Source: an uncultured Myxococcales bacterium
GTDB lineage: Bacteria > Myxococcota > Myxococcia > Myxococcales > Myxococcaceae
Direction of reading: 5' to 3'
Assembly: GCA_937980205.1 (NCBI GenBank)
Contig: CALJKW010000066.1
Coordinates: 1-64,000, forward strand
DNA length: 64,000 nt
In this document: piece after piece, positions 1 to 7,672 of the stretch
How the letters are laid out: each line of letters opens with the position of its first letter
Numbering within the stretch: the stretch's first letter is position 1
Translations under genes and position numbers: made by a program
Notes under the pieces: model-generated
What the model was told of the DNA's origin: nothing
The model's database searches: none
What the model saw: only the letters and a program-made list of their open reading frames with translations

Positions 1-2
1 CC

Positions 3-223
3 GTGAGGGAGAGCGCCTCCGGCGGGGCGGGGAGCAGGCTCCCCGGGGATTGTGCTGAATCTCCCATTCCCGTGAGGGAGAGCGCCTCCGGCGGGGCGGG
101 GAGCAGGCTCCCCGGGGATTGTGCTGAACCTGCCTTTTCCGTGAGGGAGAGCGCCTCCGGCGGGGCGGGGAGCAGGCTCCCCGGGGATTTTCCTGTGAGG
201 GAGAACGCCTCCGGCGGGGCGGA
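3..223 (+). repeat. Four-copy tandem GC-rich repeat (69-bp period)
   Basis: Near-identical units start with GTGAGGGAG at 3, 72, 141 and 195. The first three are spaced exactly 69 bp apart: about 57 conserved bases plus a variable spacer of about 12. The fourth follows after 54 bp and is truncated. Each full unit contains the inverted repeat GGGGAGC-AG-GCTCCCC. Both spacings are multiples of three and one frame (3-236) stays open through all copies, giving a repeated Arg-Glu-Ser-Ala-Ser-Gly-Gly-Ala-Gly motif. This could be a repetitive protein tail entering from the left, or non-coding structured repeats that happen to stay open in GC-rich DNA. I cannot decide between them from this window. 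Confidence 0.85.
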
Positions 224-232
224 GATCCACGC

Positions 233-931
233 GTGAGCCAGGGCTCAGCGGGCGCGACGAAGGCCGCGGCGCCGCCGGTGCTGCGCCTCGTTCACGCGAT
301 CGTCTTCCTGGGCTTCGCGTCGGCGGCGATGGCGGGCACGCACCAGGAGCTCTTGCAGCTCTGGCGCGTCGTCACGCAGCCGTACAACGCCGGGACTCCG
401 CCGCTGCCGATCGCTTGCGCGTCGGGCATCGTCGCCGCGCTCGGCGCGCTGTTCCTCATCGCGCGCGTCGGCCTGGGCAAGACCGTGCCGCTGTGGGGCT
501 CGGCGCTGCTGTTGCTCGCGTTCCTCGGCAGCCTCACGGTGCTCACCGCCGACCCGAAGCAGCGCACCGTGCCCGGCGCCAACGTGACGGTGCTCGAGAA
601 GGGCAAAGAGCTTCACCTCAAGCTCAACGAGGGGCTGCAGAAGACCGGCCGGCTCTCGTCGAGCCCCGAGGTGTACACGCTCGAGGGCGCGAGCCCCTTT
701 CACAAGCGAGCGCTCAACGCGCTGCCGTGGCACGTCGAGAAGGTGAACCGCACGGACGCGCTGCCCGACGGCGCCGAGCCGGGCTGGCTGCTGGTGCAGC
801 CGTCGGCAGATCTGGCGAGCTACGTCATCACCTGCGTCGGCATCGACAGCGAGGGCGAGCCTTCACTGCTTCGTCAAGAGGGAAATCCCATCGAGTACCG
901 CGGGGCCTACAACCCTGACGCGGCGAGGTGA
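233..931 (+). CDS. Hypothetical membrane protein
   Basis: I do not recognise this family. The 232-residue protein has three likely membrane segments (about residues 18-36, 58-78 and 86-104). A soluble, probably extracytoplasmic C-terminal part follows (about 110-232), with only one cysteine. The GTG start at 233 overlaps the stop of the open frame through the upstream repeats (GTGA), so it either follows a repetitive protein or directly abuts a repeat array. The tad genes follow on the same strand, but a promoter-like sequence lies between them, so co-transcription is uncertain. Codon use matches the neighbours. The ORF is convincing; the function is unknown. Confidence 0.65.
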   Translation: MSQGSAGATKAAAPPVLRLVHAIVFLGFASAAMAGTHQELLQLWRVVTQPYNAGTPPLPIACASGIVAALGALFLIARVGLGKTVPLWGSALLLLAFLGSLTVLTADPKQRTVPGANVTVLEKGKELHLKLNEGLQKTGRLSSSPEVYTLEGASPFHKRALNALPWHVEKVNRTDALPDGAEPGWLLVQPSADLASYVITCVGIDSEGEPSLLRQEGNPIEYRGAYNPDAAR

Positions 932-947
932 CCGGCCTTTTCTCCTT

Positions 948-977
948 TTGACACGCTGCTTTTGCGGCAAGTACCAT
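948..977 (+). promoter_or_regulatory. Sigma-70-type promoter for cpaB
   Basis: A perfect -35 hexamer TTGACA (948-953) is followed after 18 bp by TACCAT (972-977), a 4/6 match to the -10 consensus. The cpaB ATG lies at 1025 with GGAG at 1011-1014. It would drive cpaB-tadB and possibly genes further down. Inferred from sequence only. Confidence 0.5.
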
Positions 978-1024
978 CGCCACTCATCTTCTCTTCATTC
1001 CTATAGGACCGGAGAACGTCGGAC

Positions 1025-1837
1025 ATGCTCAAGGGCAAGACTCCACTCATCGTGGCGCTGGTGTTGGGCCTCTTCGCAGGCATCGTCGCGTACTCCGCGA
1101 TCAAGAAGAAGGAAGCGGACGTCCGCCGCGGCTGGAACCTGGTTCCGGTCGTCGTCGCCGCCGTCGACATCTCCGAAGGTACGGTCGTCACCTTCGACAT
1201 GATCTCGCAGCGCTCGGTGCCCGAGCAGTTCATCACGAGCTCGGTCGTCAAGCCCGACTCGGCGAGCTACGTCGTGAACCAGAAGGTGCTCGTGCCGGTG
1301 CAGGCCGGTGACCCGCTGCTCTGGTCGCAGTTCGAGACCACGAAGGCCGCAGAGCGCCTGTCCACCAAGGTCCAGAAGAAGGCCCGCGCGATCACCATCG
1401 AGGCCGGCAAGACGACGGCCGTCGGCGGCTGGGTTCGCCCGAACGACCACGTCGACGTGATCGGCACCTTCAAGGATCCGCAGACCAACGAGTCGGTCGC
1501 CGTGACGCTGCTGCAGAACGTCATCGTGCTCGCCACCGGCAAGATCACCGGCACCACGAACGTGAACCTCATCCCCGAGTCGCAGCGCGAGTACTCGAAC
1601 GTCTCGCTGCTCGTCATCCCGGAAGAGGCCGAGATCCTCGTGCTGGCCTCCGAGCTCGGCGGCCTGACGATGTCGCTGCGCAACGAAGACGACGTCGACG
1701 TCATCGAAGAGCGCGGCCGCGCCACCATCAACACGCTGCTCTCGGGTGAGCGCACCCGCGTTCTCCAGCAGAAGCGGTTCAACACCATTCAGGTCATCCG
1801 CGGCGCGGGCGAGCAGAAGGCGCCTACCGGCCCGTAA
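1025..1837 (+). CDS. cpaB: Flp/Tad pilus assembly protein CpaB (RcpC)
   Basis: This 270-residue protein has the CpaB/RcpC layout: one N-terminal membrane helix (about 7-25), a SAF domain (about 40-105) and an RcpC-type domain (about 115-230). In Tad systems CpaB is an inner-membrane-anchored periplasmic protein that supports the secretin channel. Typical family features are the EGTVVTFDMI segment of the SAF fold and the VRPNDHVDVIGTF stretch. The ATG at 1025 is fixed by GGAG 10 bases upstream. tadB follows after 21 bases. The secretin CpaC, TadZ/CpaE and ATPase CpaF that normally accompany cpaB are absent here, so they must be encoded elsewhere or be missing. The family call is firm; membership of a working pilus is not shown. 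Confidence 0.9.
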   Translation: MLKGKTPLIVALVLGLFAGIVAYSAIKKKEADVRRGWNLVPVVVAAVDISEGTVVTFDMISQRSVPEQFITSSVVKPDSASYVVNQKVLVPVQAGDPLLWSQFETTKAAERLSTKVQKKARAITIEAGKTTAVGGWVRPNDHVDVIGTFKDPQTNESVAVTLLQNVIVLATGKITGTTNVNLIPESQREYSNVSLLVIPEEAEILVLASELGGLTMSLRNEDDVDVIEERGRATINTLLSGERTRVLQQKRFNTIQVIRGAGEQKAPTGP

Positions 1838-1858
1838 GGGCCACGAGGTCACGACCCC

Positions 1859-2713
1859 ATGGCCGGCATTCTCGCAGGCATCGTCTTACTGCTGGTCACC
1901 GGCTCGGTCTTCTTCTTCAGCCTGGTGATCGCCGGGGTGTTGTCGAAGGCCTACGAGCAGTACCAGGAGCGGTACGTCGTCAAGTCGATGAACGACTTGA
2001 GCGACATGTTCCTCTTCATCGACCCGCGTCAGATGCTGATTCTGAACGTGGCCTCGATGTGCTTGCTGGGCCTGTTCAGCTACGTCGTCTTCAACCCGCT
2101 CGTCGCCGTCGGCGCCACCATCTTCGGCTTCTTCCTGCCGATGATCATGGTGAAGCACTACCGCCTGCGGCGCATCAAGAAGTTCAACACGCAGCTCGTC
2201 GACGCCCTGCAGGCGATGGCGAACGCGTTCAAGGCCGGTCTCACGTTCCAGCAGGCGATCGAGCACGTCGCAAGAGAGGCGATGCCTCCGCTCAGCCAGG
2301 AGTTCGGCCTGTTCGTGAAAGAGGCCAAGCTCGGCGTCCCGATCGAAGAGGCGCTGGTGAACATGGGCAAGCGCGTCGGCTCGGACGATCTCGAGCTCGT
2401 CGTGACCGCGACCAACATCTCCCGTCAGCTCGGCGGCAACATGGCCGAGATGTTCGAGACGCTCTCCGGCACCATCCGCGAGCGCTTCCGCCTCGAGGGC
2501 AAGATCGACGCGCTCACCAGCCAGGGCAAGCTGCAGGGCTGGGTCGTCGCCTCGATGCCGCTCATCCTTGGAATGGTCCTCAACTACATGAGACCGGACC
2601 TCATGCAGCCGATGCTCGATCACATCTTCGGGTACATCCTCGTCGGCGCCATCGGCATCATGGAGATCATGGGCATCTTCATCATCAGACGAATCGTCAA
2701 CATCGACATCTGA
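1859..2713 (+). CDS. tadB: Tad secretion inner-membrane protein TadB (T2SS-F family)
   Basis: This is a 284-residue platform protein. It has an N-terminal membrane helix (about 5-27), two more around 58-98, a type II secretion F domain (about 108-215, with KAGLTFQQAIEHV and a conserved helical core) and two C-terminal membrane helices (about 233-277). In Tad pili TadB and TadC form the inner-membrane platform driven by the TadA/CpaF ATPase. The ATG at 1859 has GAGG about 9 bases upstream. The same GAGGTCAC context precedes the second FHA gene at 5922. It lies directly after cpaB and before tadC, separated from tadC by a palindromic repeat. No ATPase gene lies next to it, which is unusual. Confidence 0.9.
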   Translation: MAGILAGIVLLLVTGSVFFFSLVIAGVLSKAYEQYQERYVVKSMNDLSDMFLFIDPRQMLILNVASMCLLGLFSYVVFNPLVAVGATIFGFFLPMIMVKHYRLRRIKKFNTQLVDALQAMANAFKAGLTFQQAIEHVAREAMPPLSQEFGLFVKEAKLGVPIEEALVNMGKRVGSDDLELVVTATNISRQLGGNMAEMFETLSGTIRERFRLEGKIDALTSQGKLQGWVVASMPLILGMVLNYMRPDLMQPMLDHIFGYILVGAIGIMEIMGIFIIRRIVNIDI

Positions 2714-2720
2714 ACGGAAG

Positions 2721-2848
2721 CCGCTTGCGTCCGATACCCTTCGCGATACTTCGTTGGCCCCTTGCGGTGCGTGCTCACGGACAAACCACGTCCGCTCCGC
2801 GCGCTCCTCGGGGCGGCCCCGTCTCGCTCGGGTCTCGAACGCAAGCTC
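2721..2848. repeat. Intergenic palindrome-ended repeat, copy 1
   Basis: The 160-base gap between tadB and tadC holds an element bounded by inverted ends GCTTGCGT (2723-2730) and ACGCAAGC (2839-2846). Its first half (TTGCGTCCGAT, CTTCGCG, CTTCGTTGGCC) and last part (GTCTCGAACGCAA) recur in the same orientation after tadC at 3766-3913. It is non-coding and of the type seen as dispersed repeats in large genomes. Confidence 0.75.
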
Positions 2849-2875
2849 CAGCCACCATGACCGCGGGGTGCCGGA

Positions 2876-3766
2876 ATGCATGAGGTATTGACGAACATCC
2901 TGATGGTCGGCGCGGCGGTGTTCTGCGCCGCTGCGATCGGCTTCCTGGCCGTCGGGCTCTACACCAACGTCTTCGAGCGCTTCCTCACCGAGGTGAAGGA
3001 AGAGTCCGCGGGCGGCGTCTCCGGCGCCGGCTCGGTCGTCATCCGCAAGCTCGGCACTGCGAACCGGCGCTTCATGTGGCCGGGCTACGAAGACAAGCGC
3101 CGTCGGGCGCTCATCAAGTCGGGCGAGCCGAAGGGCTACAAGCCCGAAGACATCATGGCGCTGCAGGAGATCGGCTTCGTCGTCGGTCTGCTCTTCGGCC
3201 TGGTGCTGATGAACTCTGTGGGGGTGAACCTCGCGGCGTCGCTGGTCGTCGCGCTGCTCGGCATGTTCTATCCGCTCATCTGGTTGAACGACCAGGTGAA
3301 GCGGCGTCACCTGCTCATCAGCCGAGCGCTTCCTTTCAATCTCGACCTGCTCACGCTCTCGGTCGAGGCCGGTCTCGACTTCACCGCCGCGCTCGCGAAG
3401 GTGGTCGAGAAGGGCAAGCCGGGCCCGCTGAAGGACGAGCTGCAGATCGTCTTGAAGCAGCTCAAGATGGGCAAGACGCGTGAAGAGGCGCTCAAGGCGA
3501 TGATCGCCCGCGTCGACCTCCCCGCGCTGTCGACGTTCGTCACCGCGCTGATCCAGGCCGACAAGATGGGCACCTCGCTCGGCAAGGTGCTGCGCATTCA
3601 GTCGACCCAGATGCGCATCGATCGCACCCAGCGCGCCGAGAAGCTCGCCAACGAAGCGCCGGTGAAGATGCTCTTCCCGCTGATCGCCTGCATCTTCCCC
3701 ACGGTCTTCATGGTGCTGTTCGGGCCGATCGTCTTCGCCTTTATGTTCGGCAACGTGGGTGGGTAA
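2876..3766 (+). CDS. tadC: Tad secretion inner-membrane protein TadC (T2SS-F family)
   Basis: This 296-residue TadC-type protein has an N-terminal membrane helix (about 7-29), a pair of helices (about 97-118 and 120-137), a T2SS-F domain (about 150-255, with LPFNLDLLTLSVEAGLDF and the ADKMGTSLGKVLR segment) and two C-terminal helices (about 262-292). It would pair with TadB in the inner-membrane platform of a Flp/Tad-like machine. It starts at ATG 2876. Unlike most tad operons, it does not follow tadB closely: a 128-bp palindromic repeat separates the two, and a second copy follows tadC. The FHA genes downstream fit the myxobacterial habit of placing phosphothreonine readers beside Tad loci. 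Confidence 0.9.
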   Translation: MHEVLTNILMVGAAVFCAAAIGFLAVGLYTNVFERFLTEVKEESAGGVSGAGSVVIRKLGTANRRFMWPGYEDKRRRALIKSGEPKGYKPEDIMALQEIGFVVGLLFGLVLMNSVGVNLAASLVVALLGMFYPLIWLNDQVKRRHLLISRALPFNLDLLTLSVEAGLDFTAALAKVVEKGKPGPLKDELQIVLKQLKMGKTREEALKAMIARVDLPALSTFVTALIQADKMGTSLGKVLRIQSTQMRIDRTQRAEKLANEAPVKMLFPLIACIFPTVFMVLFGPIVFAFMFGNVGG

Positions 3767-3913
3767 AAACAGGGCCGGCTTGCGTCCGATCCGCTTCGCG
3801 CTGCTTCGTTGGCCGCTGCGGGACCTGCTCATGTACATGCCGCCGTACACTCCGCGAGCTCCTCGCGGTCGCCTCGCATCACTCGCGTCTCGAACGCAAT
3901 CCGGCCCTGTTTT
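3766..3913. repeat. Intergenic palindrome-ended repeat, copy 2
   Basis: The arms are 20 bases long with one mismatch: AAAACAGGGCCGGCTTGCGT at 3766-3785 and ACGCAATCCGGCCCTGTTTT at 3894-3913. The inside resembles copy 1 at 2721-2848 in the same orientation. The right arm ends directly against the GGAG (3914-3917) that precedes the FHA-gene ATG. Folded as RNA it would be a long stem ending in U residues right before the ribosome site. It may act as a terminator or translation gate, or only as a repeat. Confidence 0.8.
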
Positions 3914-3919
3914 GGAGCG

Positions 3920-5842
3920 ATGCCGCTAAGGCTGTTCATCGCCCGGGGAAACGCGCAGGGGCAGAGCTTCATCGCCGTTCAGAGCACGGTCTTCATCGGC
4001 CGGGATCCGGGCTGCGACGTCGTGCTCTCCGACACCGGCGTCTCCGGCCGGCACGTCCGCATCGTCGAGCGCGAGGGCCGCTACTTCGCGGAAGATCTGA
4101 CCAGCGCGAACGGCACGCTCCTCAACGGCGCTCCGCTGCCGGCGCAACAGGAGCTCTCCGACGGCGACGCCCTGGGCATCGGCGCTGCGGTGGTGCAGCT
4201 GTCGATCCTCGACGCGCCCGATCTGAGCATCCGCAAGAAGCTCGTGCCGCAGGGCGTCTCGGTGTCGAAACAGCAGACCGGTGAGCGCGCTCCCGTGCGC
4301 GCCGACGGCGACGGCCCGACCGTTCCGGTGGGGAGGCCTCTGCGCGAGTCGGACACCGAGAAGACGGCTCCGATGGGCAGGCCGCTCGAGGGCCTCGAGC
4401 TGCCGCCGCCGCCGCTGCCGCCTCCGCCCGCGACGCTCAGCCACCCGAACGCGATGCCGACGCAGCAGGCGAAGGCGCTCTTCCCGTGGCCGAGCGAGGG
4501 CGAGCGGGAGACGAAGCCTGCGCCCGCCGAGCCGAAGCCCGTCGAGACGACCGAGCCGCACGGCAGGCCGGTCGTGCTCGTGCCGCTCGAGCCGCGGCAG
4601 CCGGCGCCCGCCGCGCCCGACGACGCGCTCGCGCAGACGGCGATCGACCCGCGGGAAAAGGCGACGATGGTGGTGCCTCCGCTGCCGGCGGCGGCCGAGC
4701 CGATGACCGCGCTCGACGCGTCGGTGGTCGAGCCGCCCGCCGGAGAGCCGACGCGGTCCGATCGGCCGGCGAACCCCGGCGCGGTGCTGGTCTCTGCTGC
4801 GGCGGTGCTCAAGCAGGCGCCCGACCCGGCGAACGTCGAGACGCGCATCGCCCCGTCGGCCGTCGTCCCCGCCAACGAGCCCGCGCGGCCCGTTGGCGAG
4901 TCGGCCGCCGATCGCGCGCGCAAGCGGCGCCACGCCTCGAGCACGCTCGGAGGGCAGCTCGCCTGGTACTGGAGCGAGCTCACGCCCCGCGCCCGAATCG
5001 TCATCGGCGTGCTCGTCATCGCCGTCGCGTTCGGCACCGGCTTCGGAGTGTGGACGGTGTACCGCCCGCCGCCGGGCCGCGCGCTGCCCGACGAGCCCGC
5101 GGTGCTCTCGTCGCGGCCCATCGAGTACAGCTTCGGCTACGGCGACGGCGTCGACTACGAGCACGTCGACTTCAAGGAGCTGCGCTTCGAGGTGAAGGCG
5201 GCGACCACCGCCGCGGTGATGGTGCACTACCGCGCGCAGGACGTCGGCCACGAAGAGGTGAGCATCTCGGTGAACGGCCGCGAGGCCGGCTTCGCGCCCG
5301 CCGACCTGGGCATGCCGGACCGAGATCTGGAGACGCTGCTCAGCCAGTTCTCGCTCGTGCGCGACGGCCCGAACGTCCTCGTCTTCGACAACGTGAAGAA
5401 CCCGCCCGGCAAAGAGCCCTGGCGCATCTCGAACCTGTGGATGGAGCTCATCCCCGTGCCCGACGTCACGCCCGAGCAGGCGATGGCGGCGGCGAAGGAG
5501 GCGCACGCGAGGGCCGAGCTGCTCGAGAAGCAGCGCGCCGCCGGCGACGACACGCTGTTCAAGCTCTGGCGCACGTACCGCCAGGGGTGGATCGCGATGC
5601 TCGCGCTGAAGGAAGAGCAGCGCGGCTGGCTGTTCGCCGAGCTCAAGCGCCGCGCCGATGCCGCGCGCGTCGAGCTCGACGTGCAGTGCGGCACGCTGAT
5701 GCTCGAGGCCAAGAAGCAGATCGAGCTCAAGAACCCCGAAGGCGCCAAGGAGATGCTCGAGGGCGTCTGGCGCTGGTTCCCCACGAGGGATCACCCGTGC
5801 CCGGCGCTCGCCGAGGAAAAGCTCCGCGAGTACGATCTCTGA
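3920..5842 (+). CDS. FHA-domain single-pass membrane protein
   Basis: This is a 640-residue protein with an N-terminal FHA domain (about 5-95; IGRDPGCDVVLSD, SGRH and the SANGTLLNG loop). FHA domains bind phosphothreonine peptides, so a Ser/Thr kinase partner is implied. A long Pro/Ala/Glu-rich, probably disordered linker follows (about 100-355). Then come a membrane helix (about 360-380) and an extracytoplasmic domain (about 390-530) that looks beta-rich. A helical C-terminus with two cysteines (about 535-640) ends the protein. I chose ATG 3920 because the FHA fold begins at once and GGAG lies just upstream; an in-frame start at 3809 would lie in the repeat. The layout would carry a cytoplasmic phosphorylation signal across the membrane, possibly to the Tad platform encoded just before it. 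Confidence 0.8.
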   Translation: MPLRLFIARGNAQGQSFIAVQSTVFIGRDPGCDVVLSDTGVSGRHVRIVEREGRYFAEDLTSANGTLLNGAPLPAQQELSDGDALGIGAAVVQLSILDAPDLSIRKKLVPQGVSVSKQQTGERAPVRADGDGPTVPVGRPLRESDTEKTAPMGRPLEGLELPPPPLPPPPATLSHPNAMPTQQAKALFPWPSEGERETKPAPAEPKPVETTEPHGRPVVLVPLEPRQPAPAAPDDALAQTAIDPREKATMVVPPLPAAAEPMTALDASVVEPPAGEPTRSDRPANPGAVLVSAAAVLKQAPDPANVETRIAPSAVVPANEPARPVGESAADRARKRRHASSTLGGQLAWYWSELTPRARIVIGVLVIAVAFGTGFGVWTVYRPPPGRALPDEPAVLSSRPIEYSFGYGDGVDYEHVDFKELRFEVKAATTAAVMVHYRAQDVGHEEVSISVNGREAGFAPADLGMPDRDLETLLSQFSLVRDGPNVLVFDNVKNPPGKEPWRISNLWMELIPVPDVTPEQAMAAAKEAHARAELLEKQRAAGDDTLFKLWRTYRQGWIAMLALKEEQRGWLFAELKRRADAARVELDVQCGTLMLEAKKQIELKNPEGAKEMLEGVWRWFPTRDHPCPALAEEKLREYDL

Positions 5843-5848
5843 GGGCCT

Positions 5849-5877
5849 TTGAAGCGTTTGGACGCACTCGCTACAAT
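5849..5877 (+). promoter_or_regulatory. Candidate promoter for the second FHA gene
   Basis: TTGAAG (5849-5854, 4/6 to the -35 consensus), a 17-bp spacer and TACAAT (5872-5877, 5/6 to the -10 consensus) lie in the gap after the first FHA gene. The next start is ATG 5922. This is the best-spaced promoter-like sequence in the area. Confidence 0.45.
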
Positions 5878-5921
5878 CGCGTCCGGTCGTCGTATTGCCT
5901 GTAGGCCGAGGTCACACACCC

Positions 5922-7670
5922 ATGGCTCCTCCTCCCAGCGGCGCACCGCGCCGCCGTCCCACCAGCGCCGGAACCGGTCAGGCGCCCGCCGTCAGGGCGC
6001 GCAGACCGTCGACGGCAGCGGCGCCCGCGGTGAGGGCTCCAGCCGCGGCCGCACAGGCGAAGCTCGTCTGTCTCGCGGGTCCACAAGCCGGCAGCGAGTA
6101 CGTGCTCGACGGCGACGAGATGGTGATCGGCCGCGCGGCCGACAACGCCGTCTCGATTCCCGACACCTCGGTCTCGCGCAAGCACGTGCTCCTGCGGAAC
6201 ACCGGCAGCGGCTGGGCGGCGAGCGACATGGGCAGCGGCAACGGCACGCTGATCAACTCGAACGCGATCGCCGAAGAGACTCCGCTGAACGACGGAGACG
6301 TCATCACGCTCGGCGACACCGAGCTGAAGTTCGTGATGGAGGGCGGCGGGGGCGCGGCGGACACCGGCGACTCGGCGCCGCTCGCGCGTCGCAACCGCGA
6401 CATTCCGGTGCGCGGGCGGGCCCCGGTGCGCTCGAGCCGCGGCCGCATGCCGGCGGTCGACCCCGAGGCGAAGGCGAAGAAGAAGAAGCTCCTCATCCGC
6501 ATCGGCGCGGGCGTGGTGATGGTCGCTCTGCTGGCGGTCGGCTGGCAGATCAAGGCGGCGAAGGACGACGCGAAGCGGAAGGCGGGCGAGCAGCAGTCGG
6601 CGAAGGTGATGGACCAGTGCCGGCAGATCGCGCAGGAGGGCAAGAACCTCGTGCGCGAGGGCAAGTGGGTCGAGGCCAAGGCGAAGTTCGAAGAGGTGCT
6701 CGGCATCTACCCCGACTTCGGCAACGGCACGATCCAGCAGTACATCGATCGCGCGAACAAGGAGATCCCCGCGCAGCAGGCGCTCGACGCCGCCGAGGCG
6801 GCGCTCAACGCGAGCAAGCTCGGCGTCGCGAAGAGGGAGCTCGACAAGATCCCCTCCGACACGCAGCAGTACGAGCGGCGCGACAAGCTGCTCGTGATGC
6901 TCGACGGCAAGGTCGATCAGAAGGTGAAAGACGCGCAGGTGCTGCTCGGCTCGACGAGCGACCGCGCGAAGATGGTGCAGCTGAAGGAGATGGCGGAAGA
7001 CCTGCTCGCGGTGAAGTCCGAGCACCGCGAGGGCACCGAGTTCAAGAAGACCGCGGACGACGCGATCGACCGCATCGATCACCCCACCGTGTGTCAGTAC
7101 GGCACGTGCGGCGGCAAGTGCTGCCCGCCGCCGACTCCGTGGACGGCGGTGCAGGAGCGCTTCAAGAGCGGCGATCAGTCGGGCGCGTTCGCGATGGCGC
7201 AGCAGTGCGCCGGCAAGGCCGCGCAGTGCAAGATGCTCGAGGGCCAGATCAAGGACTTCATGGAGAAGTTCAAGAAGCTCGAGTCGCTCTCTCCGCAGGA
7301 GCTGCGCGCGCTGCTCGCGCTCGACCGGAAGATCGGCGGCGGCCCGTCGACGCTGGCGAAGCAGATCGGCGTGCGCATCACGGCCAACTTCCTGCGCAAG
7401 GCGTCGTCGTGCAAAGCGAAGGGCGAGTGGTCGTGCGCGGCCGAGAACGCGAAGATCGTGCTCGAGGGTGACCCGAACAACGTCGAGGCGTCGGACATTC
7501 TTCGCGAGGCCAAGGGCAAGGCGAAGGACCTCTACATGAAGGGCTACTCGCTCAAGGGCCAGGATCCCGACGAGGCGATGCGCATCTTCAAGCAGGTCGT
7601 CGACATGACCTCGGCCGACGACGAGTACCACCAGAAGGCGCTCAACCAGCTCAAGAAGGGCGACAACTAG
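5922..7670 (+). CDS. FHA-domain membrane protein with TPR-like C-terminus
   Basis: This 582-residue protein has an Ala/Pro/Arg-rich N-terminus, then a canonical FHA domain (about 50-140; VIGRAADNAVSIPD, SVSRKH, GSGNGTLIN). A membrane helix follows (about 190-210, after a Lys-rich stop). The C-terminal half is helical and TPR-like (about 225-582), with a Cys-rich insert near residues 388-405 (CQYGTCGGKCCPP). ATG 5922 is chosen over the in-frame TTG at 5895 because GAGG (5908-5911) is well placed. The predicted topology is cytoplasmic FHA and periplasmic TPR-like part. The helical half is clearly related to the next gene product at 7673, so the pair arose by duplication. Confidence 0.8.
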   Translation: MAPPPSGAPRRRPTSAGTGQAPAVRARRPSTAAAPAVRAPAAAAQAKLVCLAGPQAGSEYVLDGDEMVIGRAADNAVSIPDTSVSRKHVLLRNTGSGWAASDMGSGNGTLINSNAIAEETPLNDGDVITLGDTELKFVMEGGGGAADTGDSAPLARRNRDIPVRGRAPVRSSRGRMPAVDPEAKAKKKKLLIRIGAGVVMVALLAVGWQIKAAKDDAKRKAGEQQSAKVMDQCRQIAQEGKNLVREGKWVEAKAKFEEVLGIYPDFGNGTIQQYIDRANKEIPAQQALDAAEAALNASKLGVAKRELDKIPSDTQQYERRDKLLVMLDGKVDQKVKDAQVLLGSTSDRAKMVQLKEMAEDLLAVKSEHREGTEFKKTADDAIDRIDHPTVCQYGTCGGKCCPPPTPWTAVQERFKSGDQSGAFAMAQQCAGKAAQCKMLEGQIKDFMEKFKKLESLSPQELRALLALDRKIGGGPSTLAKQIGVRITANFLRKASSCKAKGEWSCAAENAKIVLEGDPNNVEASDILREAKGKAKDLYMKGYSLKGQDPDEAMRIFKQVVDMTSADDEYHQKALNQLKKGDN

Positions 7671-7672
7671 TC

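Noticed and set aside
3..235. CRISPR-like array at the left edge
   Set aside because: Units are about 57 bases with spacers of only about 12, all copies keep one reading frame, and no cas genes are visible. It does not fit CRISPR repeat or spacer lengths.
946..968. Sigma-54-type promoter upstream of cpaB
   Set aside because: TTGACACG...TTTGC resembles the -24/-12 pattern, but the GG is missing and the spacing to GC is two bases too long. The sigma-70-type reading fits better.
1886..3850. 654-codon open frame antisense to tadB-tadC
   Set aside because: It is an antisense shadow of strongly coding genes in GC-rich DNA. The translation is His/Arg/Asp-rich with no recognisable domain.
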